A stretch of 12,799 bases of DNA from Mollicutes bacterium (GCA_003552275.1 PUKL01000084.1:1-12799); one strand, 5' to 3'; counted from the first letter of the stretch, positions 5,645-12,799 are shown. Program-made: numbers and translations. Notes: generated from the sequence alone by a model not told the origin.

Positions 5645-6928
5645 ATGTTCATCGATCTTGTCAAAATCACCATCCGCAGCGGCAAGGGCGGGGACGGTAT
5701 GAGCGCCTTCCGCCGCGAAAAGTATGTACCCAAGGGCGGACCCTCCGGCGGCAACGGCGGCCGGGGCGGCGACGTCTTTTTCGTCGGTGACGAAGGGCTC
5801 TCCACGTTGCTCGAATTCCGCTACAACCGGCTGCGAAAGGCCGAAGACGGCGAAGCCGGCAAAAACAAGAAAATGAAAGGCAAAGACGGCGAAGACCTCC
5901 TTTTGAAGGTCCCCGTGGGGACGACGATCTTCAATGCCAAGAACGACAAGGTTCTGGCCGACATCACCGAACACGGCCAGAAAGCCCGCATCCTGAAAGG
6001 CGGCCGCGGCGGGCGGGGCAACGCCGTTTTCGCAAGCAGCCGCAACACGGCGCCCGATTACGCCGAAAAAGGCGAGCCGGGCCAAGAACTCGATCTCCGG
6101 ATCGAGCTCAAACTGTTGGCCGATGTGGGCATCATCGGGATGCCGAATGCGGGAAAATCGACGCTTATCAGCGTCATTTCGGCCTCCAAGCCGAAGATCG
6201 CGAGCTACCCTTTCACCACGATCGTCCCCAATCTCGGTGTCGTCGGCACGGATGACGACAGGAGTTTCGTCGCCGCCGACATGCCGGGACTCATCGAAGG
6301 CGCCAGTCGGGGCGAAGGTCTCGGTCAACAGTTCCTGCGCCATATCGAAAGGACGAGAGTCCTTGTGCATGTGATCGATATGAGCGCGTTCGAGGGCCGC
6401 GACCCCTATGAAGATTTCGTAACGATAAACGAAGAGCTCAAAGCATACAAACATGATTTGGAGAATCGCCCGCAAGTGATCGCCGCGAACAAGATGGACA
6501 TGCCCGAGGCGGAAGCGAATCTCGAACGTTTCCGAAGCCTTTACAAAGGGAAAGCCCCCATCGTCCCCATCAGTTCCGTCACGAAGATGAACATAAAAGA
6601 GCTCGTCTACCTTGTCGCCGACACCCTCGACGAGACGAAGAAAGAAGCCCTGTACACGCCCGAGGCGTTCGAGACCTATGTCGAATACACCTTCGAGGGA
6701 GAAAAGGAGCCCTTCACGATCCGCCGGGGCGACGACGGCATGCTCGAAGTCGAAGGGGAAGGGATCGAGAAACTCTTCGCCATGACCGATTTCACCAAAC
6801 ACGAAGGCGTCCGCCGTTTCGCCCGCCGGTTGAAGGAACTCGGGGTCGAGGCGGAACTCAAGAAACTCGGGGCCGAACCCGGCGACACCGTGCGCATCCT
6901 CGGCGAAGAATTCGAGTTCTCGGAATAA
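5645..6928 (+). CDS. obg: GTPase Obg/CgtA
   Basis: A 427-residue Obg GTPase acting in 50S ribosome assembly and stress response. Residues 1-160 are the glycine-rich Obg fold (KYVPKGGPSGGNGGRGGDV; GGRGGRGN at 119-126). The G domain follows with G1 GMPNAGKST (165-173), switch I PFTTIVPN (189-196), G3 DMPG (212-215), G4 NKMD (282-285) and G5 near SSV (310-312). The C-terminal OCT domain spans about 345-427 (EPFTIRR to VRILGEEFEF). All three domains are intact. ATG 5645 has SD AAGGAG (5631-5636) 8 nt upstream, overlapping the stop of the preceding gene; GTG 5636 is in frame but sits on the SD. Firmicutes often place obg just after rpmA; here the GNAT-kinase gene lies between them. Confidence 0.97.
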   Translation: MFIDLVKITIRSGKGGDGMSAFRREKYVPKGGPSGGNGGRGGDVFFVGDEGLSTLLEFRYNRLRKAEDGEAGKNKKMKGKDGEDLLLKVPVGTTIFNAKNDKVLADITEHGQKARILKGGRGGRGNAVFASSRNTAPDYAEKGEPGQELDLRIELKLLADVGIIGMPNAGKSTLISVISASKPKIASYPFTTIVPNLGVVGTDDDRSFVAADMPGLIEGASRGEGLGQQFLRHIERTRVLVHVIDMSAFEGRDPYEDFVTINEELKAYKHDLENRPQVIAANKMDMPEAEANLERFRSLYKGKAPIVPISSVTKMNIKELVYLVADTLDETKKEALYTPEAFETYVEYTFEGEKEPFTIRRGDDGMLEVEGEGIEKLFAMTDFTKHEGVRRFARRLKELGVEAELKKLGAEPGDTVRILGEEFEFSE

Positions 6929-7031
6929 AAGTTCGTAAACAAACAATTACCGTGCGACCACCCTCGTCGTGCGGACCACCAAGTGTTCATTGGATAATGG
7001 AGTTCATGGACCACAAAGGGGGATACAACAC
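6929..7031 (+). promoter_or_regulatory. obg-mgtE spacer with short direct repeats
   Basis: This 103-nt gap holds two imperfect direct repeats, GTGCGACCACC (6952-6962) and GTGCGGACCACC (6969-6980), and a further GGACCAC at 7008-7014. GATAAT at 6993-6998 could be a weak -10, with no good -35. AGGGGGA (7017-7023) is the mgtE SD. The gap is too short for a canonical M-box Mg2+ riboswitch, and I see no terminator for obg. Confidence 0.35.
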
Positions 7032-8396
7032 ATGGATGCCGATCAAAGGACTCTTGCCGGCCTGCTCGCCGCCGGCACGAAGAAAGAAATCACGAGCGCC
7101 GTCGACAAGCATCATCCCTCGGACATCGCCGAGGCCCTCGCCAAGCTTGATGACGATCGATTGCGGTTCGTTGTCGGGGCTCTGGGCCGCAAGCGTCTTT
7201 CCGAGGTCCTTTCCCATGTCGAAGCTCCCTTCGCGGCCGACGTGCTCGCATCCCTACCGGAAAACAAGGCCGCCAAAGTTCTCATGGGCATGCGCGGTGA
7301 TGTGGCCACCGACATCTTGAAGACGATGGGACTTGCCGATCGTTTGCGCTATTTCCAACATATGCCCACTCCCGTGAGGGAGAAGCTCCAGGCTCTCGCC
7401 CGTCACAAGGAAGAGACGGCGGGTTCCATCATGACGTCGGACTACATCGTTCTCCACAGGGATATGGATGTGAAAGACGCCATGCGGACTCTGGTCAAGA
7501 GCGCCAATACGACCGAAGGGATCCAACGCCTTTTTGTCTTGGACGAGAGCGGCTTTCTCGAAGGGGCCGTCAATCTGAAACGTCTCATCCAGGCCAGGAG
7601 TCCGAACAGCATCGCCGATCTCATGGTCACCGAGATCATCACCGTGCAACAGGATACCGACAGTGAAGAAGCCGCCCGTCTGATGCAGCAATACGAGATT
7701 CCCCTCTTGCCGGTCGTCGACGAGAAGAACCGCCTCAAGGGCGTCATCACCATGGACGATGCCGTCGACGTGCTGGATGAAGAGACCGATGAAGACTATG
7801 CCCGCTTCGCCACGATTCCCTCCGATCGCCGTGTGCACGTCTCGGTTTTCTCTTCGGCCATGCACCGGTTGCCCTGGTTGCTTTTGTTGTTGCTATTGGG
7901 ACTTGTCATCTCGACGATCATCTCCCGCTTCGAGTCCACGCTTGAAGCCGTCGTGGTGCTCGTCTTCTTCCAGCCGCTCATCCTCGACATGGCGGGGAAC
8001 ACCGGCACCCAATCCCTGGCCGTGACCGTCCGGGGGATATCGAAAGGGTTCTATCCCGACCGTACCACGGTCTTTGGCCACATGTTCAAGGAATTCCGTG
8101 TCGGCGCCCTGAACGGACTGGCGATCGGGTCGCTCTCCTTTCTCACCTCCCTCGCCTTTTTGACATTCACCGGCGCCGGCGTCAATCCCCCCTTCCTCGT
8201 GGCGCTCACCATCGGTCTATCCTTGGCCGTCGCGCTCGCCTTCGCCTCTTTCTTCGGAGCTTTGATACCGATGACCCTGGACAGGCTCAAGGCCGACCCC
8301 GCGGTGGCGAGCGGTCCTTTCATCACCACCTTGAACGACATTCTGGGGCTCATCATCTATTTCTCCCTCGCCTCTTTCATCATCCTGCGTCTTTGA
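7032..8396 (+). CDS. mgtE: Magnesium transporter MgtE (first copy)
   Basis: A 454-residue MgtE-family Mg2+ channel/transporter of the cytoplasmic membrane. The alpha-helical MgtE_N domain covers about 20-125, two CBS domains about 130-255 (AGSIMTSDYIVL; PVVDEKNRLKGVITMDDAVDVL), then the plug helix and a five-helix membrane domain (about 281-298, 304-320, 356-380, 386-413, 432-452). The family pore segment GNTGTQS is at 322-328, and D436 in ITTLND matches the pore Asp of MgtE. In characterised MgtE, Mg2+ on the cytosolic domains closes the pore. ATG 7032 has AGGGGGA 8 nt upstream; the frame runs further up but lacks homologous sequence. A second mgtE follows after 12 nt. Confidence 0.95.
   Translation: MDADQRTLAGLLAAGTKKEITSAVDKHHPSDIAEALAKLDDDRLRFVVGALGRKRLSEVLSHVEAPFAADVLASLPENKAAKVLMGMRGDVATDILKTMGLADRLRYFQHMPTPVREKLQALARHKEETAGSIMTSDYIVLHRDMDVKDAMRTLVKSANTTEGIQRLFVLDESGFLEGAVNLKRLIQARSPNSIADLMVTEIITVQQDTDSEEAARLMQQYEIPLLPVVDEKNRLKGVITMDDAVDVLDEETDEDYARFATIPSDRRVHVSVFSSAMHRLPWLLLLLLLGLVISTIISRFESTLEAVVVLVFFQPLILDMAGNTGTQSLAVTVRGISKGFYPDRTTVFGHMFKEFRVGALNGLAIGSLSFLTSLAFLTFTGAGVNPPFLVALTIGLSLAVALAFASFFGALIPMTLDRLKADPAVASGPFITTLNDILGLIIYFSLASFIILRL
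8294..8317 (+). repeat. 24-bp exact direct repeat, copy in the first mgtE
   Basis: The 24 bases here, encoding the DPAVASGP pore segment, are identical to 9710-9733 in the second mgtE, although flanking codons differ at synonymous positions. The amino-acid conservation explains some of the identity, but not the unbroken match at third positions. Confidence 0.85.
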
Positions 8397-8408
8397 GGAG
8401 CTTTCGCC

Positions 8409-9815
8409 ATGCCCAAGATGACACTGAGGAAACGCCACAAGCCCACCGAAATCCTGCATCTCGTCCGGCGTGAAACAAGGATCCGCATGCTGGAGAGCAA
8501 GCTCAAGAAATACCACGCCTTCGACTTGAAAGAGGCGTTGTTGCTCATGGATGAAAAGGAGCGGCAACGTCTCTACGAACACAGCGGAAATGTGAAACTG
8601 GCCCGCCTCTTCGAACAACTCCCCGAAGAACGGGGTGCGGATTTCATCATGGAGTTGGAAGAAACGAAGGCGAAAGAGGTCATCGCCGCGATGGCCCCCG
8701 ATGACGCCGTCGACATCTTGCAGAACATGAAAGACAAAGAGAGCGCCGCCTTCATGGCCCTCCTCGATGACGACCAACGTGATCGTCTCAAGAAGCTTTG
8801 GAAATATCGCCATGCCACGGCCGGCTCCGAGATGAACCCCGCCTTCATCGGTCTTTCGCCCGAAATGGATGTGAAAGAGGCGATGAAGAAGCTCGTGGCC
8901 GAAGCCGACAAAGTGGAGACGATCGACAGTCTCTTCGTCATCGACGAAGACGACCGGTTACAAGGGATTCTCGATTTGAAGACCCTCATCGTGGCCAAAC
9001 ACCCCCTGATGATCAAAGAGATCATGAACCCTTCTTATCGCTCGGTGAAGACGGAAGACGGCATCCAGAAAGTGGTCCGTGACATCCAAAAATACGACAC
9101 GGACGCCATGCCCGTACTCGACGAGGAAGGAAGAATCCAAGGCGTCATCACGATGTATGACGCCTTGGACATCATCGAAGAAGCCGCCCACGACGACTAT
9201 GCGCGCCTCGCCGCCGTCTCCCCCGCAGACAGTCCGCGCGAAAAGACGATCAAGAGCGCGCAGGGCCGTTTTCCCTGGCTCGCTCTGCTGTTGGTGTTGA
9301 ATCTCATCATCGCGAGCGTTCTGGCTTCGTTCGAGGAGACCATCTCCCGGGTCACGGCGTTGGTGCTCTTTCAACCGCTCATCTTGGGCATGGCCGGTAA
9401 TATCGGCACCCAGTCGCTGGCTGTCACGGTGCTTTCGATCAGCCGCGAGACCCTGTCCACGAAGCTTTCCGCCACCAGACATCTCATGCGGGAAGCAGCT
9501 ATCGGTTTGGTGAACGGCGTCATTCTCGGACTTCTCACATTCCTCCTCGCCTTCGTCTTTTTGACGGTGGCGCCGATGGGCGTCATCCGTGACGGTCTCA
9601 TAGAGCCTGTGAATGTCGCTGTCGTCGTCGGACTCGCGGTCCTCACGGCACTCACCGTCTCGACCTTCCAGGCCTCTCTGATCCCGATGGTCTTGCACAA
9701 GATCGGTATCGACCCCGCGGTGGCGAGCGGTCCCTTCATTACAACCATCAACGACATCACCGCCCTCGTCGTGTATTTCGGTCTTGCCACGGCGATGGTT
9801 ATCACACTTCTATAA
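8409..9815 (+). CDS. mgtE: Magnesium transporter MgtE (second, divergent copy)
   Basis: A 468-residue paralogue of the preceding gene. A basic N-terminal segment (MPKMTLRKRHKPTEIL) precedes MgtE_N (about 35-130). The CBS pair covers about 140-262 (AGSEMNPAFIGL; PVLDEEGRIQGVITMYDALDII), followed by five membrane helices (about 288-307, 313-327, 363-388, 400-427, 446-466). GNIGTQS (330-336) and D449 in ITTIND keep the pore signature. Similarity to the first copy is strong in the membrane domain (FQPLIL, DPAVASGPF) but low in the N-terminal domain, so the duplication is not recent or the cytosolic sensors have diverged. SD GAGGAG (8395-8400) overlaps the first gene's stop, 8 nt from ATG 8409. 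The two may form a heterodimer, since MgtE acts as a dimer, or respond to different Mg2+ levels; both are inference. Confidence 0.94.
   Translation: MPKMTLRKRHKPTEILHLVRRETRIRMLESKLKKYHAFDLKEALLLMDEKERQRLYEHSGNVKLARLFEQLPEERGADFIMELEETKAKEVIAAMAPDDAVDILQNMKDKESAAFMALLDDDQRDRLKKLWKYRHATAGSEMNPAFIGLSPEMDVKEAMKKLVAEADKVETIDSLFVIDEDDRLQGILDLKTLIVAKHPLMIKEIMNPSYRSVKTEDGIQKVVRDIQKYDTDAMPVLDEEGRIQGVITMYDALDIIEEAAHDDYARLAAVSPADSPREKTIKSAQGRFPWLALLLVLNLIIASVLASFEETISRVTALVLFQPLILGMAGNIGTQSLAVTVLSISRETLSTKLSATRHLMREAAIGLVNGVILGLLTFLLAFVFLTVAPMGVIRDGLIEPVNVAVVVGLAVLTALTVSTFQASLIPMVLHKIGIDPAVASGPFITTINDITALVVYFGLATAMVITLL
9710..9733 (+). repeat. 24-bp exact direct repeat, copy in the second mgtE
   Basis: This is the second copy of the repeat at 8294-8317, 1416 bp downstream, again encoding DPAVASGP before the last membrane helix. 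It could allow gene conversion, or recombination that would leave one chimeric mgtE. Confidence 0.85.
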
Positions 9816-9848
9816 AGTTTCTACACAAACCAAAACCGAGGGGATATT

Positions 9849-10409
9849 ATGTATACGTATATGAACGGCACCATCACGGAAATCGAACCGGAAAAGATCA
9901 CACTCGAGGTGGGCGGGATCGGCTACCATGTCGTGGTTCCGAATCCTTTCGCGTTCCAAGAAGGCTCCGCAACAAAAGTCTACATCCATCATCATGTCCG
10001 TGATGATGCGATCACGTTGTATGGGTTCTCGACCATCAAGGAGAAACGTCTCTTCGAACAGCTCCTCGACGTGAAGGGAATCGGTCCGAAGAGCGCCCTC
10101 GCCGTCGTGGCGGCCGCGGATGTCGCAGAGATCGTGCGGGCCATCGAGATGGCCGACACGAAATACCTCAACCGGTTCCCGGGTATCGGTCCGAAAGCGA
10201 GCCAGCAGATCGTGCTCGACCTCAAAGGCAAACTGCAGACGGACGTCCTCACCGTCAAGAGCAGACAGAAGGTCGAAGAACTCGAGGACGCCCTTCGCGC
10301 GCTCGGCTACAAAAAGAAGGAAATCGACAACGTGGTCAAGGAACTCGACATGTCCAAAGAGACGGCGGTGCTCATCAAGGAAGCCTTGCGGATCATCGCC
10401 AACCGTTAG
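9849..10409 (+). CDS. ruvA: Holliday junction branch migration protein RuvA
   Basis: RuvA (186 residues) is the junction-binding subunit of the RuvAB branch-migration motor. Domain I, an OB fold, covers 1-63 (MYTYMNGTITEIEPEKITLEV; VGGIGYHV; LYGF). Domain II has two helix-hairpin-helix motifs, LLDVKGIGPKSALAVVA and FPGIGPKASQQIVLDL. A short linker leads to domain III (ELEDALRALGYKKKEIDNVV), which binds RuvB. It is about 15 residues shorter than the common ~200, mostly in the linker, and is otherwise complete. SD GAGGGG (9838-9843) lies 5 nt before ATG 9849. The gap to mgtE is 33 nt without a terminator. The expected next gene, ruvB, is absent: a metallopeptidase-like gene follows after 8 nt. 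Confidence 0.96.
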   Translation: MYTYMNGTITEIEPEKITLEVGGIGYHVVVPNPFAFQEGSATKVYIHHHVRDDAITLYGFSTIKEKRLFEQLLDVKGIGPKSALAVVAAADVAEIVRAIEMADTKYLNRFPGIGPKASQQIVLDLKGKLQTDVLTVKSRQKVEELEDALRALGYKKKEIDNVVKELDMSKETAVLIKEALRIIANR

Positions 10410-10417
10410 GTGGTTTC

Positions 10418-11554
10418 ATGAGCTTTGACGGATTCGTGCAGGCCACCCGGCAGTATGCCGAAAAGGAATGGGAGAACATCGTCGAAGGGGCGGATAACGA
10501 CCTCACACCGCTCGACGAAGAAATCATCCGCTGGGCCGCGACTCTCGACAGAAAACATCACGCCGTACAAAGAGCGCTCATCGAACACCATCCCGAAATC
10601 GCCCGGCTCCGCAACCGTATTGAAAACCTGGCCGGTTATCCCGAAGACAGACGACTCCTCGCCTGGGCTTTACGTCCCGACGTGGTCCGTCTCATGGCCA
10701 TGCGCACCCACCGTGCGCAACTGTTGGGTCATGATGACTATCTCGATTTCGTCTTGAAGACGGCGGGCATCTCCCTCACAAAGTTGGAGGAAATCCTCGA
10801 GAAGACACTGGTGGAATACCTGCCAAGAGCGAAAGAGCTTGTGGACAAACACGGGCTGGAATGGCAAAACTGGTTTCGGCGACTCAGAGAATCCTTTCCT
10901 CTGGAGAAAGAGCGGAATGCGGAAACACTCGTAGAACCGATCCAAGAATTTTTCAACGGAAGCGATTGGAACCGTTCGCTCACAATCCACATGTCAAAAA
11001 AAGGTCTCGCCGGATTCGCGAGAAAATTTCCGGACCGATCAGTCCATGTGAAAACGCATCCTTTGACGAATGCCGTGTCACTAAAAACGTTAATACACGA
11101 ACTTTCACATGCCGGTCTCTATCTGGAAAACGACCCCGCACATCCCGAAAATTTTCTCACTCCCCCGACCGACGAATTTTTGGCAACCTATATCGAAGAC
11201 ACCGTCATCGAAAAGATTTGTACACAAACCGAGAAGGACGCGATCGATGATGTCAGGACACTCGAACTCGTCCGGATCATTCTGTCGGCCCAGTTCGAAC
11301 TCGACCTCTGGCAGAGGCGGGACATACCGGAAACTTGTTATCGGATGCGCTATGAAAGACTCATGCCCGTCCATGACGAGTTGGACTGGACGCTCGACAC
11401 TTTCCGGAGCGTCGATTCCCTCCTCATCATGTTCTATGCCCTGGGACATTGTGCCCGGGATGTCCTGCAAGAGAGAAAAGGCCCTGAGGAGTGGGGAGTT
11501 CCCGACAATCCGGCCGGGGTGAGAATCAGTGATTATTTCCAACCCGCAGAATGA
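10418..11554 (+). CDS. Short M3-like HExxH metallopeptidase
   Basis: A 378-residue, probably cytoplasmic protein with no signal peptide or membrane helix. HELSH at 227-231 in LIHELSHAGLYLEN is an HExxH zinc site; E228 would be the catalytic base. A third ligand is not certain: E253 in PPTDEFLATYIED is my best candidate, while alignment with the M3 'DFVE-APS' motif would put T248 there. The N-terminal helices, including THRAQLLGHDDYLDFVL (97-113), resemble the RAxLLGYxSYxDYVL segment of M3 oligopeptidases (PepF, thimet). M3 enzymes usually have about 550-650 residues, so this is either a compact relative or another gluzincin. AGGTGG (10408-10413), 4 nt before ATG 10418, overlaps the ruvA stop, so coupled translation is likely. 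It is the last gene of the unit. Confidence 0.75.
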   Translation: MSFDGFVQATRQYAEKEWENIVEGADNDLTPLDEEIIRWAATLDRKHHAVQRALIEHHPEIARLRNRIENLAGYPEDRRLLAWALRPDVVRLMAMRTHRAQLLGHDDYLDFVLKTAGISLTKLEEILEKTLVEYLPRAKELVDKHGLEWQNWFRRLRESFPLEKERNAETLVEPIQEFFNGSDWNRSLTIHMSKKGLAGFARKFPDRSVHVKTHPLTNAVSLKTLIHELSHAGLYLENDPAHPENFLTPPTDEFLATYIEDTVIEKICTQTEKDAIDDVRTLELVRIILSAQFELDLWQRRDIPETCYRMRYERLMPVHDELDWTLDTFRSVDSLLIMFYALGHCARDVLQERKGPEEWGVPDNPAGVRISDYFQPAE

Positions 11555-11591
11555 AAAAACGCACGGAGGAAGACCCTCGTCGTGCGTTTTT
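11555..11591. terminator. Bidirectional intrinsic terminator between convergent genes
   Basis: AAAAACGCACG (11555-11565) pairs perfectly with CGTGCGTTTTT (11581-11591), with an inner GAGG/CCTC (11566-11569 with 11575-11578) in the loop. The T-run on the + strand and the mirror-image A-run allow termination of the peptidase gene on + and the asparaginase gene on -. The hairpin begins directly after the TGA of the peptidase gene and lies 72 nt beyond the asparaginase stop. Confidence 0.88.
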
Positions 11592-11663
11592 CTTATGAGA
11601 ACGGGCGAAAACATGTGCCAAAAAAGGCATTTAACACCTCAACAAAGCCGATAAACCCCAATT

Positions 11664-12644
11664 TCAGTTTTTGAAGATAGTCTTGATTTCTTCATGATCC
11701 TTGCCGTTTCCGAGGGCTACCATGAGTAGAATGCGGGCTTTTGGGCCGGAAAGGGTGCCACCGAGGATGCAACCGTGTCTGACCAGGTCCTTTCCCCCGC
11801 CCGGATATCCGTAGGTGTCGAGCACACGCCCGGCCACGGTCCGGGAGGTGATGATGATCTCCAGTCCCGCCGCGCGGGCTTTTTTTATGCCTTCCATCAT
11901 GTCGGTGGGCACATTCCCCCGTCCGAGCGCTTCGACGACGACGCCCCGATAGCCTTTCTCGACATAGTGGTCGAAAATATCGCCTTGCATCCCCGCACAG
12001 GCCTTGACGAGGGCCACCCGATCGTCGATCTCGTTCTCGAGGCCGTAGGACCGGCTCGATGACAACGTGCGGTAATAGAGAACATCATCGCCGTCGATGA
12101 TGCCCAAGGGGCCGAAATCCACACTCTTGAAGGTGTCGAGATTGAGTGTGTGTGTCTTCGTCACTTCGAAGGCGGCGTGGATCTGGTAGTTCATGACGAC
12201 GAGGACGCCTTTCCCCCGCGATTCTTCAGCAAGAACGACGCGGATCGAGGAATCGAGGTTCGTGAGCCCGTCATAGCCGAGTTCGCTCGCATTCTTCATC
12301 GAGCCCGTCACGACCAAAGGTTTCTCCGTCTTCATCGTCGCATCGAGATAGAAGGCCGTCTCCTCGAGGGTGTCCGTTCCGTGAACGACGACGACACCGG
12401 CGCAATCTTCGTCGTCGAGGAATCTCTCGGCCTCGGTCCGGAGTTCCCGCATTTTGGCGGGCGTGATGGAAGGACTCGGAAGCCGGGAGAATTCGAAAGC
12501 TTCGAGATTCTCGTGGGCGGTCTCTTTTTTCAACGTTTCGAGAATCTCGTCGGGAGAAACGGAAGGGATGGCACCTTGGAGTTTGGAGTCGACTTTCATG
12601 GCGATCGTGCCACCGGTGAATATGAGTGCGACTTTTTTCTGCAT
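11664..12644 (-). CDS. ansA: Cytoplasmic (type I-like) L-asparaginase
   Basis: A 326-residue asparaginase hydrolysing L-Asn to L-Asp and ammonia. The Thr nucleophile is T10 in IFTGGTIAM; the second triad is T90-D91 in VVHGTDTLEETAFYLD with K163 in FEVTKTHT. S57 or S59 in LPSPSITP corresponds to the substrate-binding Ser. Other family blocks are VVTGSMKNASELGYDGLTNL, GVLVVMN, FKSVDFGPLG and, in the C-terminal domain, VVVEALGRGNVP. No signal peptide, so it is probably the cytoplasmic housekeeping type. The start (ATG at 12642-12644) has AGGTGA (12649-12654 complement) 4 nt upstream. The frame stays open upstream to the window edge but has no start codon there. It converges on the preceding operon and shares its terminator. 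Confidence 0.94.
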   Translation of the reverse strand: MQKKVALIFTGGTIAMKVDSKLQGAIPSVSPDEILETLKKETAHENLEAFEFSRLPSPSITPAKMRELRTEAERFLDDEDCAGVVVVHGTDTLEETAFYLDATMKTEKPLVVTGSMKNASELGYDGLTNLDSSIRVVLAEESRGKGVLVVMNYQIHAAFEVTKTHTLNLDTFKSVDFGPLGIIDGDDVLYYRTLSSSRSYGLENEIDDRVALVKACAGMQGDIFDHYVEKGYRGVVVEALGRGNVPTDMMEGIKKARAAGLEIIITSRTVAGRVLDTYGYPGGGKDLVRHGCILGGTLSGPKARILLMVALGNGKDHEEIKTIFKN

Positions 12645-12655
12645 GGGATCACCTC

Positions 12656-12799
12656 GGATATTTTTGACGGACAGAAAATGTTCGTTTCTGAACCATCGGT
12701 TTTTGGGGGAGTCATCGGAGCTAAATCGATTTTTTCGAGTTGCGTCTTCAGCATGGCGTGTTCGACAGAGAGCACCATATTTACATTTATCACATACCA
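12656..12799. other. Upstream region of the asparaginase gene, no gene recognised
   Basis: This 144-nt stretch is somewhat more AT-rich than the genes. The - strand is open in the asparaginase frame for about 51 codons up to the edge, with a C-x2-C-x5-C pattern near the edge, but without a start codon or a family I recognise. A second - strand frame gives a 65-codon ORF overlapping the asparaginase start, with no recognisable homology. AAATCGATTT (12723-12732) is a perfect 10-bp palindrome. I found no convincing promoter on either strand. Confidence 0.3.

Noticed and set aside
5627..6946. A 439-codon open frame on the - strand covering all of obg
   Set aside because: It is the mirror of a GC-rich coding frame. 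The obg protein on the + strand has every G-motif, while the antisense product is a compositionally odd F/E/D/G-rich string with no recognisable domain.
6929..7031. M-box magnesium riboswitch upstream of mgtE
   Set aside because: The spacer is only 103 nt, too short for the canonical M-box, and shows no long paired core.
11616..11629. TGCC-A6-GGCA hairpin between the convergent genes
   Set aside because: The 4-bp stem is too weak to act as a terminator; the 11-bp stem at 11555-11591 explains termination in both directions.
12596..12793. A 65-codon - strand frame before asparaginase
   Set aside because: It starts near the edge with no visible SD, overlaps the asparaginase start in another frame and has no recognisable motif.
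1..12799. CRISPR arrays, insertion sequences, prophage, tRNA or rRNA genes
   Set aside because: No regularly spaced repeats, transposase motifs, terminal inverted repeats or cloverleaf sequences were seen on either strand.

Overview
The window is a chromosomal housekeeping region of a bacterium with Bacillota-type gene order. Ten complete genes and the 3' end of an eleventh fill almost all of it, and all but the last lie on the + strand. The order valS-folC ... radC ... rplU-rpmA ... obg ... ruvA follows the order I recall for Bacillus subtilis, but the blocks that usually sit between them are absent: comC after folC, mreBCD-minCD and spoIVF between radC and rplU, prp between rplU and rpmA, spo0B before obg, and ruvB after ruvA. 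That suggests a streamlined, non-sporulating and possibly wall-reduced relative of Bacilli, Erysipelotrichia or Mollicutes. Base composition is GC-rich by eye, unusual for Mollicutes proper. Six of the eleven genes end in TGA and Trp is TGG, so the code is standard rather than the mycoplasma code. The exact taxon cannot be fixed from sequence alone.

Layout. 1-1768: end of valS (valyl-tRNA synthetase) coupled to folC (folate polyglutamylation), closed by a terminator. 1769-2993: an AT-rich promoter island and a stand-alone mutY (adenine glycosylase against 8-oxoG:A mispairs). 2995-3713: radC, whose Shine-Dalgarno lies inside a strong hairpin. 3734-4592: a consensus sigma-A-type promoter, a hairpin-rich leader resembling the L21 autoregulatory leader, rplU (L21), rpmA (L27) and a terminator. 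4610-11591: a probable long transcription unit holding a GNAT-P-loop kinase fusion, obg, two tandem mgtE magnesium transporters, ruvA and a short M3-like metallopeptidase, ended by a hairpin that can work in both directions. 11664-12644: a cytoplasmic L-asparaginase on the - strand, converging on the same hairpin.

The genes serve translation and ribosome assembly (valS, rplU, rpmA, obg), DNA repair (mutY, radC, ruvA), folate and asparagine metabolism, and Mg2+ homeostasis. I found no CRISPR array, insertion sequence, prophage, tRNA or rRNA, and no clear new multi-gene system. The points most worth a second look are the acetyltransferase-kinase fusion next to obg, the L27 N-terminal extension without a neighbouring processing protease, the short HELSH peptidase in the ruvB position, the altered Fe-S cysteine spacing in MutY, and the SD-masking hairpin of radC.
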